A stretch of 53,357 bases of DNA from NCBI RefSeq assembly GCF_900114165.1, contig NZ_FOSB01000017.1:1-53357 (forward strand). Direction: 5' to 3'. This DNA is from Halobacillus dabanensis (GTDB lineage Bacteria; Bacillota; Bacilli; Bacillales; Halobacillaceae). Each line of letters begins with the position of its first letter. Position 1 is the first letter of the stretch. The position numbers and the translations under genes are program-made. Below the pieces are notes generated by a model. It did no database searches and was not told the DNA's origin. It saw nothing but the letters and a program-made list of their open reading frames with translations. Shown piece after piece: positions 34,452 to 42,757 of the stretch.

Positions 34452-36359
34452 ATGTTTACAAACAATAAATATATTAATAAAAACACAGGATTTAAACTAT
34501 TAGTCTATGCACTTGTAATAGGTTTATTTTGGCTGAAGATGTCCTACATACAAGGGAACATTTTCTCGTTGAATGTAGAAAACTCGAATGAAGCAAAGAT
34601 TTTAGCATTCAACCCGTTGAGTAGTATCTTCCTTATCTTCGGTATTGGAATATTATTAGGCGGACGCCGCGGAATGTTCGTCTCTTATATTTTGGGTTCC
34701 ATCCTTTTGTATGTGAATATTCTTTTTTACCGGGAATATAGTGATTTCATTACAATCCCTATGTTGAGTCAGGTAGCAAACTTGGCTGATTTAGGGGGCA
34801 GTATCGGTACCATTCTTGAGTATTCGGATATTTTGCTGTTTGTAGATGTGTTGATTGCTGCTTTTCTATTATTCTATTTGAAACCTTCTCGATTTCAGGT
34901 ATTCAAACCGAAACGTAGGGAAGGGTTCATTCTAGCGATTATAGCGATCCCTTTGTTCATGATTAACTTACAGTGGGCCGAAACGGAGCGTACAGACCTA
35001 TTGGAACGTACATTTGACCGAAATATGCTGGTCAAATACATTGGCTTGATCAATTACCATGTGTATGATGCAGTTCTTCAAGGTCAGACGGAAATGAAAC
35101 GGTCTTTTGCAGATAGTAACGAATTAGTACCCGCGATTAACTACCTGAATGAAAATAAACAAGAAGACAGTAACAGGTTGGAAGGTGTCGCGGAAGGTAA
35201 AAATGTTATTGTCCTTTCTCTTGAGAGTACACAAACGTTCGTTGTTGACAATACTCTTCATGGGGAAGAGGTAACACCATATTTTAACGATTTGAAAGAA
35301 GAAGGAATATACTTTGATAATTTCTATCACCAGGTAAAGCAAGGACGAACATCAGACTCTGAATTCTTGCTTGCCAACTCCATGTATCCATTAAACCGTG
35401 GAGCCGTATTTTTCACTCATTCGGGGAACGAATATAGAGGCTTACCAAACCTCTTGAGTGAAAATGGATACTTCACCAATGTGATGCATGCCAACGACAA
35501 AACGTTTTGGAATCGTAATGTCATGTATGATTCATTGGGATATGATGAATTTTTCTCGAAAGAAGATTATCCTGTAACCCCTGAAAAATCCTACAGTTGG
35601 GGATATTTGGATGAATACTTTTTCCAGGATTCATTGAATATGATGAAAGAGATGGAACAACCATTTTACTCGAAAATGATTACTTTAACGAACCACTATC
35701 CATTTACGCTTCCAGAAGATAAAAAGTATATTGAAGAAGGTGAAACAGGTAGTGGAACATTAAACCGTTATTTCCAAACAATCCGCTATCAGGATGAAGC
35801 GTTGAAGCAATTTGTAGAGGAATTCAAGAACTCTGATTTGTATGAAGACACGATTCTCGTCATCTATGGTGACCACTTCGGTATTTCTGAAAACCACCAA
35901 AAGGCAATGGGAGAATACCTGGATAAAGAAATCAATGATTATGAGCAGTTCCAGTTACAACGAGTACCACTATTGATTTATGGTAAAGGAATTGACGCTG
36001 AGAAGAACCATACCGTTGGCGGTCAAATCGATCTTCGCCCTACTCTGACAAATTTGTTAGGGATTAAAGATGAAAACCCTATTCAATTCGGTCATGATTT
36101 AATGGATAAAGATAGAAGAGAGTTGATGGTTACTCGCGAAGGTAACTTTGCCAATGAAGACTATGTTGGTATTCAAGGCACATGTTACGATCGTGAAACA
36201 GGTGAGGAAATAGAAAGTGATGTTTGTGAGGAAGGTTTTGAAAAAGCACAAGAGGAACTGGAAACATCTGATTCTATCATCTACGGTGATTTGCTGCGAT
36301 ATCTGGATGAAACAGAAATGATAGAAGAGGAAATGAAGAGTAATAAAAAAGAAGAATAG
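34452..36359 (+). CDS. ltaS: Lipoteichoic acid synthase (LtaS family)
   Basis: 635 residues, five membrane helices in the first 185 residues, then an extracellular sulfatase-type domain. It polymerises glycerol phosphate from phosphatidylglycerol onto the lipid anchor. The catalytic Thr300 lies in QGRTSDSEF. The other metal ligands are Glu in VLSLESTQTFV and Asp-His in YGDHFGISENH, and FWNRNVMYDSLGYDEFF forms the glycerol phosphate site. The ribosome-binding site is CGGAGG. B. subtilis has four paralogues (LtaS, YfnI, YqgS, YvgJ); which one this matches cannot be told. The C-terminal tail (about 570-635) is strongly acidic, common in halophiles. Confidence 0.94.
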   Translation: MFTNNKYINKNTGFKLLVYALVIGLFWLKMSYIQGNIFSLNVENSNEAKILAFNPLSSIFLIFGIGILLGGRRGMFVSYILGSILLYVNILFYREYSDFITIPMLSQVANLADLGGSIGTILEYSDILLFVDVLIAAFLLFYLKPSRFQVFKPKRREGFILAIIAIPLFMINLQWAETERTDLLERTFDRNMLVKYIGLINYHVYDAVLQGQTEMKRSFADSNELVPAINYLNENKQEDSNRLEGVAEGKNVIVLSLESTQTFVVDNTLHGEEVTPYFNDLKEEGIYFDNFYHQVKQGRTSDSEFLLANSMYPLNRGAVFFTHSGNEYRGLPNLLSENGYFTNVMHANDKTFWNRNVMYDSLGYDEFFSKEDYPVTPEKSYSWGYLDEYFFQDSLNMMKEMEQPFYSKMITLTNHYPFTLPEDKKYIEEGETGSGTLNRYFQTIRYQDEALKQFVEEFKNSDLYEDTILVIYGDHFGISENHQKAMGEYLDKEINDYEQFQLQRVPLLIYGKGIDAEKNHTVGGQIDLRPTLTNLLGIKDENPIQFGHDLMDKDRRELMVTREGNFANEDYVGIQGTCYDRETGEEIESDVCEEGFEKAQEELETSDSIIYGDLLRYLDETEMIEEEMKSNKKEE

Positions 36360-36364
36360 TCAAT

Positions 36365-36406
36365 AACCCCTCCTTTTGCAGAACGGTGCAAAAGGAGGGG
36401 TTTTAT
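36365..36406 (+). terminator. Terminator after ltaS
   Basis: AACCCCTCCTTTTGCA and TGCAAAAGGAGGGGTT form a perfect 16-bp stem around GAACGG, followed by TTTAT. Confidence 0.92.
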
Positions 36407-36425
36407 ATGCTCTTTTCTTTTGTAA

Positions 36426-36600
36426 TTGGCAGTATTGTGTAAGACTCGATTTCGAGATATTTGTGGAATTTACAGGGCGCACAACCCGAGGAGGCTTGCC
36501 GTCTTCCCCGCGGAAAGCGAGTAGCTTCCAAGCCCCCATTCGCATTTCACCAGATGCCTCGAAACTGAGTCTTAAGCAAACTGGAGCATTTGTGGGAAGG
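36426..36600. repeat. GC-rich intergenic repeat, copy B
   Basis: It starts with TGGCAGTATTGTGTAAGACTC then GATTTCGAG and ends with CCTCGAAACTGAGTCTTAAGC. The core contains CCCGAGGAGGCTTGCCG and CCGCGGAAAGCGAGTAGCTT. It is shorter than copies C-F and fills the gap between ltaS and the leftward tauE gene. Confidence 0.7.
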
Positions 36601-36653
36601 TTATCTTCCTTCAGCCGTTTTGGTTTATACGCTTTTCTTAGTGATAGGTGAAT

Positions 36654-37430
36654 TTAAAAGATATCCAGCCAAACTTTTATAGTTGTCCCTAATATAAGCA
36701 GGGCGAGTATGGTTTGAAGGGCCTTTGTGTTTACTTTCTTACCGGCCATAGCCCCAAGTGGCGCTGCGATCAAGCTAGCTACTACCATGATCGCAGCTGG
36801 TAAATATTCGACCTGACCAGTGGTTACTTTACCAACTGTCGCTCCAATGGACGATATCAAGGTAATCGCAAGGGAAGAAGCGATTGTCATACGTGTTGGA
36901 ATCTTTAATACGACAAGCATGATTGGTACTAACAAGAACGCTCCTGCAGCACCAACAATACCAGCCCCGACACCTACAATTAAAGCGAGTACCGCTGCTA
37001 GTGGTTTGTTGAATGTTACCTCATCTAATGGCTTGTCATCAATACCTTTTTTAGGTATGAACATCATGACAGTAGCTATTAGTGCAAGAATTCCATAGAT
37101 GATGTTGATTCCGTCTTCGGTCATGAATCTTGACCCATATCCTCCAATGAAGCTACCGATAAGAATGCTGACACCCATGTAGAGAATGAGGGATTTGTTC
37201 AAATAACCGCCTTTCCGGTATGCCCATACACCACCGATGGTCGCAAAGAAAACCTGAACGGCACTGATGCCGGATACTTCGTGGGCGGTGAAGGCTGTGG
37301 AACCTACAAGTGAGGGAATGTATAATAACATTGGATACTTAATGATGGATCCGCCAATCCCAAGCATTCCCGAAATATAAGAACCTATGAAGCCGATGAG
37401 AAAGATCGTGATAATTAATCCGAATTCCAT
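36654..37430 (-). CDS. TauE/SafE family sulfur-compound exporter
   Basis: 258 residues, about eight hydrophobic helices in two halves. The typical N-terminus is [20 protein letters not shown] and the second-half signature is [20 protein letters not shown]. TauE-type proteins move sulfite or other sulfur anions across the membrane. In the Staphylococcus aureus cst locus a tauE gene is likewise linked to the CstR regulon. It is the last gene of the leftward sulfur operon, but a hairpin terminator stands between it and the preceding tusA gene, so its expression is probably lower. The start follows AGGAGGT. Confidence 0.88.
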   Translation of the reverse strand: MEFGLIITIFLIGFIGSYISGMLGIGGSIIKYPMLLYIPSLVGSTAFTAHEVSGISAVQVFFATIGGVWAYRKGGYLNKSLILYMGVSILIGSFIGGYGSRFMTEDGINIIYGILALIATVMMFIPKKGIDDKPLDEVTFNKPLAAVLALIVGVGAGIVGAAGAFLLVPIMLVVLKIPTRMTIASSLAITLISSIGATVGKVTTGQVEYLPAAIMVVASLIAAPLGAMAGKKVNTKALQTILALLILGTTIKVWLDIF

Positions 37431-37446
37431 AGTCTGTTTACCTCCT

Positions 37447-37476
37447 AAAAAAGGGAACCATCCGAGGTTCCCTTTT
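37447..37476 (-). terminator. Terminator-like hairpin between tusA and tauE
   Basis: On the minus strand GGGAACC and GGTTCCC pair around TCGGAT and are followed by TTTTTT. The tauE ribosome-binding site comes right after, so transcription of tauE needs read-through. Confidence 0.8.
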
Positions 37477-37507
37477 ATCCATAATGGTTGTAATCAGGTG
37501 TCTACGA

Positions 37508-37738
37508 TTACTCTCCCTTTTTAATCCAAAACTTGAATACACCGTTGTCTTCTTCTGTCTGTAGAAGTTCGTGACCACCGGATTTCGCCCAAGCAGTCAA
37601 GTCAGCTTTTGCACCTTGATCTGTTGCTTGGATTTCAAGTACATCTCCAGCTTCGATATCTTTCATCGCTTTCTTCGTTTTTACGATTGGCATTGGGCAA
37701 GCTAGTCCTGTTGCATCAAGTGTTTTTGTTACGTTCAT
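37508..37738 (-). CDS. TusA-like sulfurtransferase
   Basis: 76 residues, the size of a single TusA/SirA/YeeD domain. The sulfur-carrying cysteine is Cys14 in [19 protein letters not shown]. It is closely similar to the N-terminal domain of the TusA-rhodanese fusion encoded upstream ([18 protein letters not shown]), suggesting duplication within the operon. It probably relays persulfide sulfur between the rhodaneses and other acceptors. Its start follows GGAGGT. Confidence 0.9.
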   Translation of the reverse strand: MNVTKTLDATGLACPMPIVKTKKAMKDIEAGDVLEIQATDQGAKADLTAWAKSGGHELLQTEEDNGVFKFWIKKGE

Positions 37739-37778
37739 AATTGAATACCTCCAAAAAGTGATTTAAATAATTTAGTGG

Positions 37779-37799
37779 GAGCCCGGCTAAACCAGGCTC
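37779..37799 (-). other. Hairpin between the persulfide dioxygenase and tusA genes
   Basis: GAGCCTGG and CCGGGCTC pair around TTTAG on the minus strand (one mismatch). No T tract follows, so it may stabilise RNA or act as a processing site. Confidence 0.4.
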
Positions 37800-37808
37800 A
37801 GGTGTTGT

Positions 37809-38939
37809 TTATCTTACGGCACAACGGTTAGGGCCGATTTCCATTTCACGCTGTTCTTCGTTTTCTGGGTTGATTTTACCCATGTTTGTTTCGCGGATTT
37901 CCTGATATGCGTTCGGTTGTGGCGGCAGGTCCTCTGTCACCATTTTTCTGAACTCATCTTGATTATCAATATTCAAACCGTGGTTCTTTTCAAATAGTGT
38001 ACCTAGTTTTTCTGCTACAGTTCCATCTTCATTCAGCTCCTCCATAATCATGAAGTGAGCAGGAAGAACGATTAGCTCGTCTGAAAGGTCTTTATAGCGT
38101 GTATAAAGGGTTTCTCTTAAATCCATCACCCAGTCGTCCGCTTTACCGGCAAGGTCTGGACGTCCGATAGAGTCGATGAATAAGATGTCTCCTGTCATCA
38201 AGTATTGATCATCCACGACGAAAGAAGTGGAACCTTTCGTGTGACCAGGGGAATACAGGGCATTGATATCGATGTTGGTATTTCCAACAGTGACATTGTC
38301 ACCGTCACGAAGGGGTTTGTACTCAAACGTTACTTCTCCGGCATCCTCAGGAGGCAACCAGTAAGTGGCGCCTGTTAGTTCTGCAATAGTACGTCCGCCA
38401 GAAATATGGTCGGCATGCAGGTGCGTATCAAATACGTTCGTGATTTTCACTCCGAGTTTTTTAGCGAAATCTACATACACATCCGTCATTCTTGTAGAAT
38501 CAATGATTGCGGCTTCCTCGTTGGAAACAACCATGTAAGATAGGCAGCCTTTTCCGATACGGACGAATTGGTAAAGCTCTCCGCCGTCTTTCAAGTCGCT
38601 GATTTTAATTGGCTCTAAGTGCTCACTCCAGGCTTTCATGCCACCTTCAACGGAGTAGACATTTTCAAATCCTTCTTCATCAAGCATTTCTGCAACCATC
38701 TGAGAGGATCCGCCTTTGGCACAAACGACGGAAATCTCACTATCCTTTGGCAGTTGGTCGACAATTTCTTCGACACCATCAAGAAGGTCAAAGTAAGGTA
38801 CGTTCAAGTAAGAAAAGTTTTTACCTTCAATTTTCCAATCCTGATATGCATCTTCTGTGCGTACGTCAAGAAGGAAAAGCTCTTCGTTATTCAACACTTT
38901 ATTTGTGATTTCTTTTACCGTCATGTTTTTAACAGTCAT
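37809..38939 (-). CDS. Rhodanese-persulfide dioxygenase (metallo-beta-lactamase fold) fusion, CstB-like
   Basis: 376 residues from the minus-strand ATG at 38939, after GGGGAGG. The longer frame to 39014 runs into the previous gene and lacks a site. Domain 1 (1-108) is a rhodanese with active Cys73 (VVCAKGGSS). Domain 2 is a metallo-beta-lactamase of the ETHE1/persulfide dioxygenase group with THLHADH (His173, His175, Asp177, His178), the ligand His in SPGHTKGS and [14 protein letters not shown]. It oxidises glutathione-, bacillithiol- or coenzyme A-persulfide to sulfite and passes sulfur on the rhodanese. S. aureus CstB has its rhodanese at the C-terminus, so the domain order here is reversed. 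Confidence 0.9.
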   Translation of the reverse strand: MTVKNMTVKEITNKVLNNEELFLLDVRTEDAYQDWKIEGKNFSYLNVPYFDLLDGVEEIVDQLPKDSEISVVCAKGGSSQMVAEMLDEEGFENVYSVEGGMKAWSEHLEPIKISDLKDGGELYQFVRIGKGCLSYMVVSNEEAAIIDSTRMTDVYVDFAKKLGVKITNVFDTHLHADHISGGRTIAELTGATYWLPPEDAGEVTFEYKPLRDGDNVTVGNTNIDINALYSPGHTKGSTSFVVDDQYLMTGDILFIDSIGRPDLAGKADDWVMDLRETLYTRYKDLSDELIVLPAHFMIMEELNEDGTVAEKLGTLFEKNHGLNIDNQDEFRKMVTEDLPPQPNAYQEIRETNMGKINPENEEQREMEIGPNRCAVR

Positions 38940-38944
38940 TTTAT

Positions 38945-38958
38945 TACCTCCCCGGGTA
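38945..38958. promoter_or_regulatory. CstR operator-like site O4 over the dioxygenase ribosome-binding site
   Basis: TACCTCCCCGGGTA, matching the half-sites TACC/GGTA. It includes the GGGGAGG ribosome-binding site on the minus strand, so the match may partly be chance. Confidence 0.35.
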
Positions 38959-38982
38959 TTTATTTTCTTAAAAAAATCAATG

Positions 38983-39546
38983 TTATAGATTGGTAGTTTC
39001 TCCGGACCAGCCAATCATGCCTGGCACTACATTATAAACATTCTGGAAACCTTTTTCTGTTAACTTTTGTGCAGCAAGATCACTGCGATTCCCCGTACGG
39101 CAAACGATATATACATTTTTCAAGCGATCGAGTTCCTCTGCACGTTCATCCAGCTCACCTAATGGGATGGATATTGCTTCAGGGATGTGTTCAAAAGCGT
39201 ACTCCGCAGATTCACGGACGTCTAGTAAAAGAATATCATCGTTTTTGCGCAGCGAATCTAAGTCTTCATTGTCAACGATATTAGGATGTTTGATCTCTTG
39301 TTCATCTTCGCCGCTTGATTTGCGAACATAGTGCTTGAGTACGTCTCCCTCTTCAATCGTACCCAAGTATTGATGACCTGCACTTTTCGCCCAAGCTTCG
39401 AGGTCTGCTTTAGACCCTTTATCTGTGGCCTGAATTTCAAGAACTTGCCCATCTTCGATATCTTTCATCGTTTTCTTAGTTTTAACGATCGGCATAGGGC
39501 ATGCCAATCCTTTGGCATCTAGCGTAAGATTTGTTTTCAGTTCCAT
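38983..39546 (-). CDS. TusA-rhodanese fusion sulfurtransferase (CstA-like)
   Basis: 187 residues. A TusA domain (1-76) with Cys16 ([11 protein letters not shown]) is joined by a short linker to a rhodanese (about 92-187) with Cys149 (IVCRTGNRS). CstA of S. aureus combines rhodanese, TusA and DsrE2 domains; here the DsrE part is a separate gene two positions upstream. The protein likely moves sulfane sulfur between cysteines of the pathway. Its start follows GAGGAGG, and a TACCC...GGTA operator-like element lies 17 bases upstream. Confidence 0.9.
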   Translation of the reverse strand: MELKTNLTLDAKGLACPMPIVKTKKTMKDIEDGQVLEIQATDKGSKADLEAWAKSAGHQYLGTIEEGDVLKHYVRKSSGEDEQEIKHPNIVDNEDLDSLRKNDDILLLDVRESAEYAFEHIPEAISIPLGELDERAEELDRLKNVYIVCRTGNRSDLAAQKLTEKGFQNVYNVVPGMIGWSGETTNL

Positions 39547-39562
39547 TCTTACATTCCTCCTC

Positions 39563-39576
39563 TACCCTTACAGGTA
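39563..39576. promoter_or_regulatory. CstR operator-like site O3 before the TusA-rhodanese gene
   Basis: TACCCTTACAGGTA in the gap before the gene ending at 39546. It has the same half-site spacing as O1 and O2. Confidence 0.5.
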
Positions 39577-39592
39577 TAATGTTTGTGAAAAA

Positions 39593-39889
39593 TTATTTAG
39601 TAGGACCTTCCCAGCTCATCATGCCGCCTTCCATGTTCGTCACATCGAACCCTTTTTCTTCAAGGATTTGTGATGCGCGGCCACTACGGCCACCAGAACG
39701 GCAAACCATGATATACGGTTTATTTTTATTCAATTCACCTGCACGCGCTTCTACAGTATCTAGAGCGATGTGTTTGGCGCCAGGAATCATTCCTTCCGCT
39801 ACTTCCTCGTCTTCACGAACATCGATAATGTTCAGTTCTTTTCCTTCCGCTAATTGTTGTTCCACTTCTTTTGCTGTCATTGTTTTCAT
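39593..39889 (-). CDS. Single-domain rhodanese
   Basis: 98 residues, one rhodanese domain. The active Cys63 lies in MVCRSGGRSGRA, and conserved elements are NIIDVREDEEVAEGMIPGA and the end GGMMSWEG. It transfers sulfane sulfur from thiosulfate or persulfides. It lies 15 bases after the DsrE gene with an AGGAGG site and belongs to the same leftward operon. Confidence 0.92.
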   Translation of the reverse strand: MKTMTAKEVEQQLAEGKELNIIDVREDEEVAEGMIPGAKHIALDTVEARAGELNKNKPYIMVCRSGGRSGRASQILEEKGFDVTNMEGGMMSWEGPTK

Positions 39890-39904
39890 AAATCATACCT
39901 CCTA

Positions 39905-40384
39905 TTAGATGAACAGGTTAACATTGCCCTCTTCTGCATCCGCTAGATAAGCAGCAACACCTGCGTATTCAATTTCATCAAGCAGCTCTTCTTTCTGTAA
40001 GCCCAGAAGATCCATGGTCATCGTACATGCAACAAGGTTTATCTCCTGTTCCTGAGCCATTTCAATAAGATCAGGTAAGGGCATTGCATTGTGTTTTTTC
40101 ATAACATCTTTAATCATCTTTGGACCAAACCCAGCAAAGTTCATTTTAGAAATGCCCATTTTATTAGCCCCGCGAGGCATCATTTTGCCGAACATCTTTT
40201 CTACAAAGCTCTTTTTCACTTGAATGTTTTCCTCTTTCCGAAGTGCGTTCAGTCCCCAAAATGTGTGGAATATGGTTACCTCGTGATCGTAAGCTGCTGC
40301 TCCGTTCGCAATAATATAAGCAGCCATCGCTTTATCATAATCTCCGCTGAACAGAATAATATTCGTCTTTTTTGTCTCAGACAT
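39905..40384 (-). CDS. DsrE/DsrF family protein
   Basis: 159 residues with the DsrE-like alpha/beta fold: IILFSGDYDKAMAAYIIANG, an FHTFWGLNALRK segment and VACTMTMDLLGLQKEEL containing the conserved Cys. The insertion GKMMPRGANKMGISKMNFAGFG is typical of DsrE2-type proteins. DsrE2 proteins are sulfur carriers that cooperate with TusA and rhodanese. A TACCC-GGGTA operator precedes the gene. Confidence 0.9.
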   Translation of the reverse strand: MSETKKTNIILFSGDYDKAMAAYIIANGAAAYDHEVTIFHTFWGLNALRKEENIQVKKSFVEKMFGKMMPRGANKMGISKMNFAGFGPKMIKDVMKKHNAMPLPDLIEMAQEQEINLVACTMTMDLLGLQKEELLDEIEYAGVAAYLADAEEGNVNLFI

Positions 40385-40409
40385 TTTTCATCCTCCTATT
40401 TTGTAAAAG

Positions 40410-40423
40410 TACCCGCACGGGTA
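40410..40423. promoter_or_regulatory. CstR operator-like site O2 before the dsrE gene
   Basis: TACCCGCACGGGTA, almost a perfect palindrome, in the 57-base gap between cstR and the DsrE gene. A possible weak internal promoter (TTGCAA ... TACTTT) brackets it. Confidence 0.7.
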
Positions 40424-40441
40424 TTTAGATTTGCAAAAAAA

Positions 40442-40699
40442 TTACCTGCTTTTGACAAGCATTTGAACAGCTTCGTTAATAGAATCTTCTTTATTTTCTT
40501 GATTACCAGCATCCTGGATGCACTCCACAAGGTTTGAGCTTACAATAAGCCCCATCGCGCGGTCAATAGCACTTCTGGAAGCGGAAAGTTGCGTGATGAC
40601 ATCTTTGCAGTCTTTATTATCTTCCATCATTTTCAGTACCCCTCGGAGCTGACCTTCTAATCGTTTAACTCTGTTTTTCATGGCATCATTGTATTCCAT
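40442..40699 (-). CDS. cstR: CstR-like persulfide-sensing repressor (CsoR family)
   Basis: 85 residues, all-helical CsoR/RcnR family. The copper-sensing CsoR triad is Cys-His-Cys. Here the two cysteines are Cys31 and Cys60, and the histidine position holds Asn56 (SSNLVEC), the signature of CstR, which senses persulfides by forming links between Cys31 and Cys60. The first gene of the leftward sulfur operon, with an operator in its own promoter, which fits autoregulation. The start is ATG 40699 with GGGAGGT upstream. Confidence 0.92.
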   Translation of the reverse strand: MEYNDAMKNRVKRLEGQLRGVLKMMEDNKDCKDVITQLSASRSAIDRAMGLIVSSNLVECIQDAGNQENKEDSINEAVQMLVKSR

Positions 40700-40753
40700 T
40701 CAAGTGACCTCCCTTGTGAAGTTTTTTATTCATTGTTGAATAGTACAAGACCA

Positions 40754-40782
40754 ATAATATACCCCTAGAGGTATAATGTCAA
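40754..40782 (-). promoter_or_regulatory. Promoter of the cstR sulfur operon
   Basis: On the minus strand TTGACA (40782-40777), a 17-base spacer and TATTAT (40759-40754). The spacer is occupied almost exactly by the operator palindrome, so repressor binding excludes RNA polymerase. Confidence 0.8.
40759..40774. promoter_or_regulatory. CstR operator O1
   Basis: ATACCCCTAGAGGTAT, nearly palindromic with a G/C-rich centre, as known for CsoR/CstR operators. It lies between -35 and -10 of the operon promoter and also upstream of the divergent DUF421 gene. Confidence 0.75.
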
Positions 40783-40843
40783 CATCCTGGTATTTATTTT
40801 TAGGATAAGTAGAAAAACGTGTGCAAAGATAAGGGGAGAGGTG

Positions 40844-41569
40844 ATGGTTAGTATGGAAGATGTATGGATGGATACGTTTAAAGTGCTCGGAAGAATAGTA
40901 ACGATATTGCCATTACTGTTAGGGGTAGGATTATTTATGGGGAAAAGGTCAATCGGAGAATTACCGGTATTCGATTTTTTGGTTGTCCTTGTCCTGGGCT
41001 CTGTAGTAGGGGCTGATATAGCAGACCCCAAAATCAACCATGTACATACTGTAACGGCTATTATCGCTATTGCTCTTTTACAAAAGTTTATTGTGTGGAT
41101 GAAATTACGTAATCGAACAATCGGTAAAGTGTTAACCTTTGAACCTACGATTGTGGTCTTTCGGGGAGAGATGGTGGAAGAAAATATTTCACGTATCCAT
41201 TATTCCGTCGATAATATTCTTCAGATGCTAAGAGAGCAACAGGTGTTTGTCCTTAATGATGTAGAGCTTGCCCTCATAGAACCGAATGGACAGTTATCAG
41301 TAAAATTGAAAAAAGAAAAAGAAAGCGCCACCCGGGAAGAAATGGGCGTTTTGTATAGGGGCGGGGGTTATGATGTACCTCTTATTCTGGACGGAGAATT
41401 ACAAGAGGATATCTTGTTTCGGATGGGGAGGGATCAAGAATGGTTACAAACTGTTCTTGGAAATTATAAAGTGTCAGAGGTTTTCTATGGTGCGCTCACG
41501 AATCAGGGAGAGTTTCATTTTTCTTTAAAGGGGGAGAAGGTGGGAGATCTGCCCCCGATTGAACACTAA
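40844..41569 (+). CDS. DUF421 (YetF/YdfS-like) membrane protein
   Basis: 241 residues. Three N-terminal helices (about residues 12-30, 42-60 and 68-84) are followed by the DUF421 cytoplasmic domain with LRNRTIGKVLTFEPTIVVFR, YSVDNILQMLREQQVFVLND and VELALIEPNGQLSVKLK. Starts at 40841 (GTG), 40844 (ATG) and 40853 (ATG) are all possible. GGGGAGAG at 40833-40840 best suits 40844. Function of the family is poorly known; several members are sporulation or stress genes. It is divergent from cstR and shares its intergenic region. Confidence 0.88.
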   Translation: MVSMEDVWMDTFKVLGRIVTILPLLLGVGLFMGKRSIGELPVFDFLVVLVLGSVVGADIADPKINHVHTVTAIIAIALLQKFIVWMKLRNRTIGKVLTFEPTIVVFRGEMVEENISRIHYSVDNILQMLREQQVFVLNDVELALIEPNGQLSVKLKKEKESATREEMGVLYRGGGYDVPLILDGELQEDILFRMGRDQEWLQTVLGNYKVSEVFYGALTNQGEFHFSLKGEKVGDLPPIEH

Positions 41570-41647
41570 GAAAGAGTTATGGAAGAATTCGACATAGCAA
41601 TTTAAGAATACAATAAAGTTATTTAGTAATTTGGCTGAGGTATTAAA

Positions 41648-41678
41648 GGAGCTGCTCAGTAAAAGCAGCTCTCTTTAT
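41648..41678. terminator. Bidirectional terminator between DUF421 and DUF302 genes
   Basis: GGAGCTGCT and AGCAGCTCT pair around CAGTAAA, followed by CTTTATTT on the + strand. Confidence 0.75.
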
Positions 41679-42062
41679 TTATACGCTTTCGTCCATACAA
41701 TGCATTAAACGGTGTTCAATGTCACGCGCCATCTCCTGGATGTTGGCATCTTCGACCATTTGAGTAAGGGAAGTCGGTTTAGGCATCCCGATTTTCGTTT
41801 TTTCTCCGTCTTCATAAATAACCATTTTACAAGGTAAGAAATAACCAGCCATCACATTTTCGTGCAATACACGCTGAGCCTCTTTAGGATTACAGACTTC
41901 AAGTACTTTGAATTCTTTTTCGAAAGCCAGGCCTTTCTCATGAAGCTTGTCTTTGAGGTCGAAGTTCCATAAAACTCCGAACTTTTCTTCCTTAAGGCTT
42001 GCTTCCAGCGCCTCCACTGCGTCATCAATCCCTTTATTTGTTTCCACTGTGTAGTGAAACAT
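41679..42062 (-). CDS. DUF302 family protein
   Basis: 127 residues, a single DUF302 domain: FHYTVETNKGIDDAVEALEA, KFGVLWNFDLKDKL, FKVLEVCNPKEAQRVL and LPCKMVIYEDGEKTKIGMPK. The conserved cysteines in EVCNP and LPCKM are present. DUF302 proteins are often encoded with sulfur or heavy metal detoxification genes, but the function is unknown. A start at 42062 follows TAAGGAGGT. A degenerate CstR-like operator upstream suggests it belongs to the same regulon as the sulfur operon. Confidence 0.88.
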   Translation of the reverse strand: MFHYTVETNKGIDDAVEALEASLKEEKFGVLWNFDLKDKLHEKGLAFEKEFKVLEVCNPKEAQRVLHENVMAGYFLPCKMVIYEDGEKTKIGMPKPTSLTQMVEDANIQEMARDIEHRLMHCMDESV

Positions 42063-42096
42063 AGAATACCTCCTTAAAATGACTTCTCTTTAAATA

Positions 42097-42110
42097 TACC
42101 CGTCGCCGTA
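42097..42110. promoter_or_regulatory. CstR operator-like site O5 before the DUF302 gene
   Basis: TACCCGTCGCCGTA, one half-site perfect (TACCC), the other altered (CCGTA). It lies 35 bases upstream of the DUF302 start codon. Confidence 0.5.
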
Positions 42111-42140
42111 TTAAATTAATCATCTCCATTCCCTTCCACA

Positions 42141-42341
42141 AACACTCCCTATTCTTGAAGACTCAGTTTCGAGACTTTTTATGGGTGGATAGGTGCGGCG
42201 GGGAATGACTCGCTTTCCGCGGGAGCGCGGTGAGCCTCCTTAGGCTAAAGCCTTGCGGGGTTTCACCAAGCACTTTTTCCCGCAGGAGTCTCGCCATTCC
42301 CCTCTGCACCTTGCGAAAATCGATTCTCGAAACCACTCCAA
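42141..42341. repeat. GC-rich intergenic repeat, copy C
   Basis: It starts CTCCCTATTCTTGAAGACTC then AGTTTCGAGAC and ends ATTCTCGAAACCACTCC. The core contains TCGCTTTCCGCGGGAGCGCG, GTGAGCCTCC and CCCGCAGGAGTCTCGCC. It is clearly related to copy F base for base over about 200 bp. The core can fold into long hairpins (GCGGGAnnn...TCCCGC). Confidence 0.8.
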
Positions 42342-42484
42342 GAAAAAGTAGGATTTAATGGGAGCGGGCTGATGAGAATAAGGTACTCCCATGATGGAAA
42401 CCTTGCTATAGAGTGTTATATTCCCATAGGACAGGGATGCTGGAAGACGCTCCTTCCTGGTAAAGGGATTCGTTTCTCATTAAC

Positions 42485-42690
42485 TTCGAATGGGGTGGTG
42501 GAGAAGCTGCGAGACTCCCGTGGGAGAAGGAGGTAGGCGAGATCCCGTAGTGCGGCAGACCGCCCGAGGAAGCTCGCCAGGTCCCCCACAGGAAAGCGAG
42601 TAGCTTCCCCACCACCCCTGACTCTCCATACGGCAACGGATCCCGTTTATCTCGAAATCGAGTCTTCCGGAATACTGCCATTTTGCTGAA
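42485..42690. repeat. GC-rich intergenic repeat, copy D (opposite end type)
   Basis: It contains GCGAGACTCCCGTGGGAG, AGGCGAGATCCCGTAG, ACCGCCCGAGGAAGCTCGCC and GGAAAGCGAGTAGC. It ends TCTCGAAATCGAGTCTTCCG then GAATACTGCCA, the reverse complement of the start of copy A. Together with copy C it fills the gap between DUF302 and the met operon, apart from the promoter and riboswitch. Confidence 0.75.
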
Positions 42691-42757
42691 TAAATTTAAG
42701 GAATAAGTGTCTTTTGTCATATAACAAAGATTTTTCAAAAAAGTTTAGTGAGTTAAA

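Noticed and set aside
36376-36651. A 91-codon frame over the ltaS terminator and repeat copy B
   Set aside because: It begins inside the terminator hairpin and translates a non-coding repeat; the product has no recognisable features.
39531-40537. Rightward frames opposite the sulfur operon (125 and 148 codons)
   Set aside because: They are antisense to rhodanese, DsrE and cstR genes with clear motifs, and have no start signals.
40442-40699. Copper-sensing CsoR as the identity of the repressor
   Set aside because: The metal-binding His is replaced by Asn and the neighbours are sulfur-transfer genes, not copper ATPases or chaperones, so CstR fits better.
42406-42738. A 110-codon minus-strand frame across repeat copy D
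   Set aside because: It only translates the GC-rich repeat (similar frames occur in other copies) and has no ribosome-binding site.
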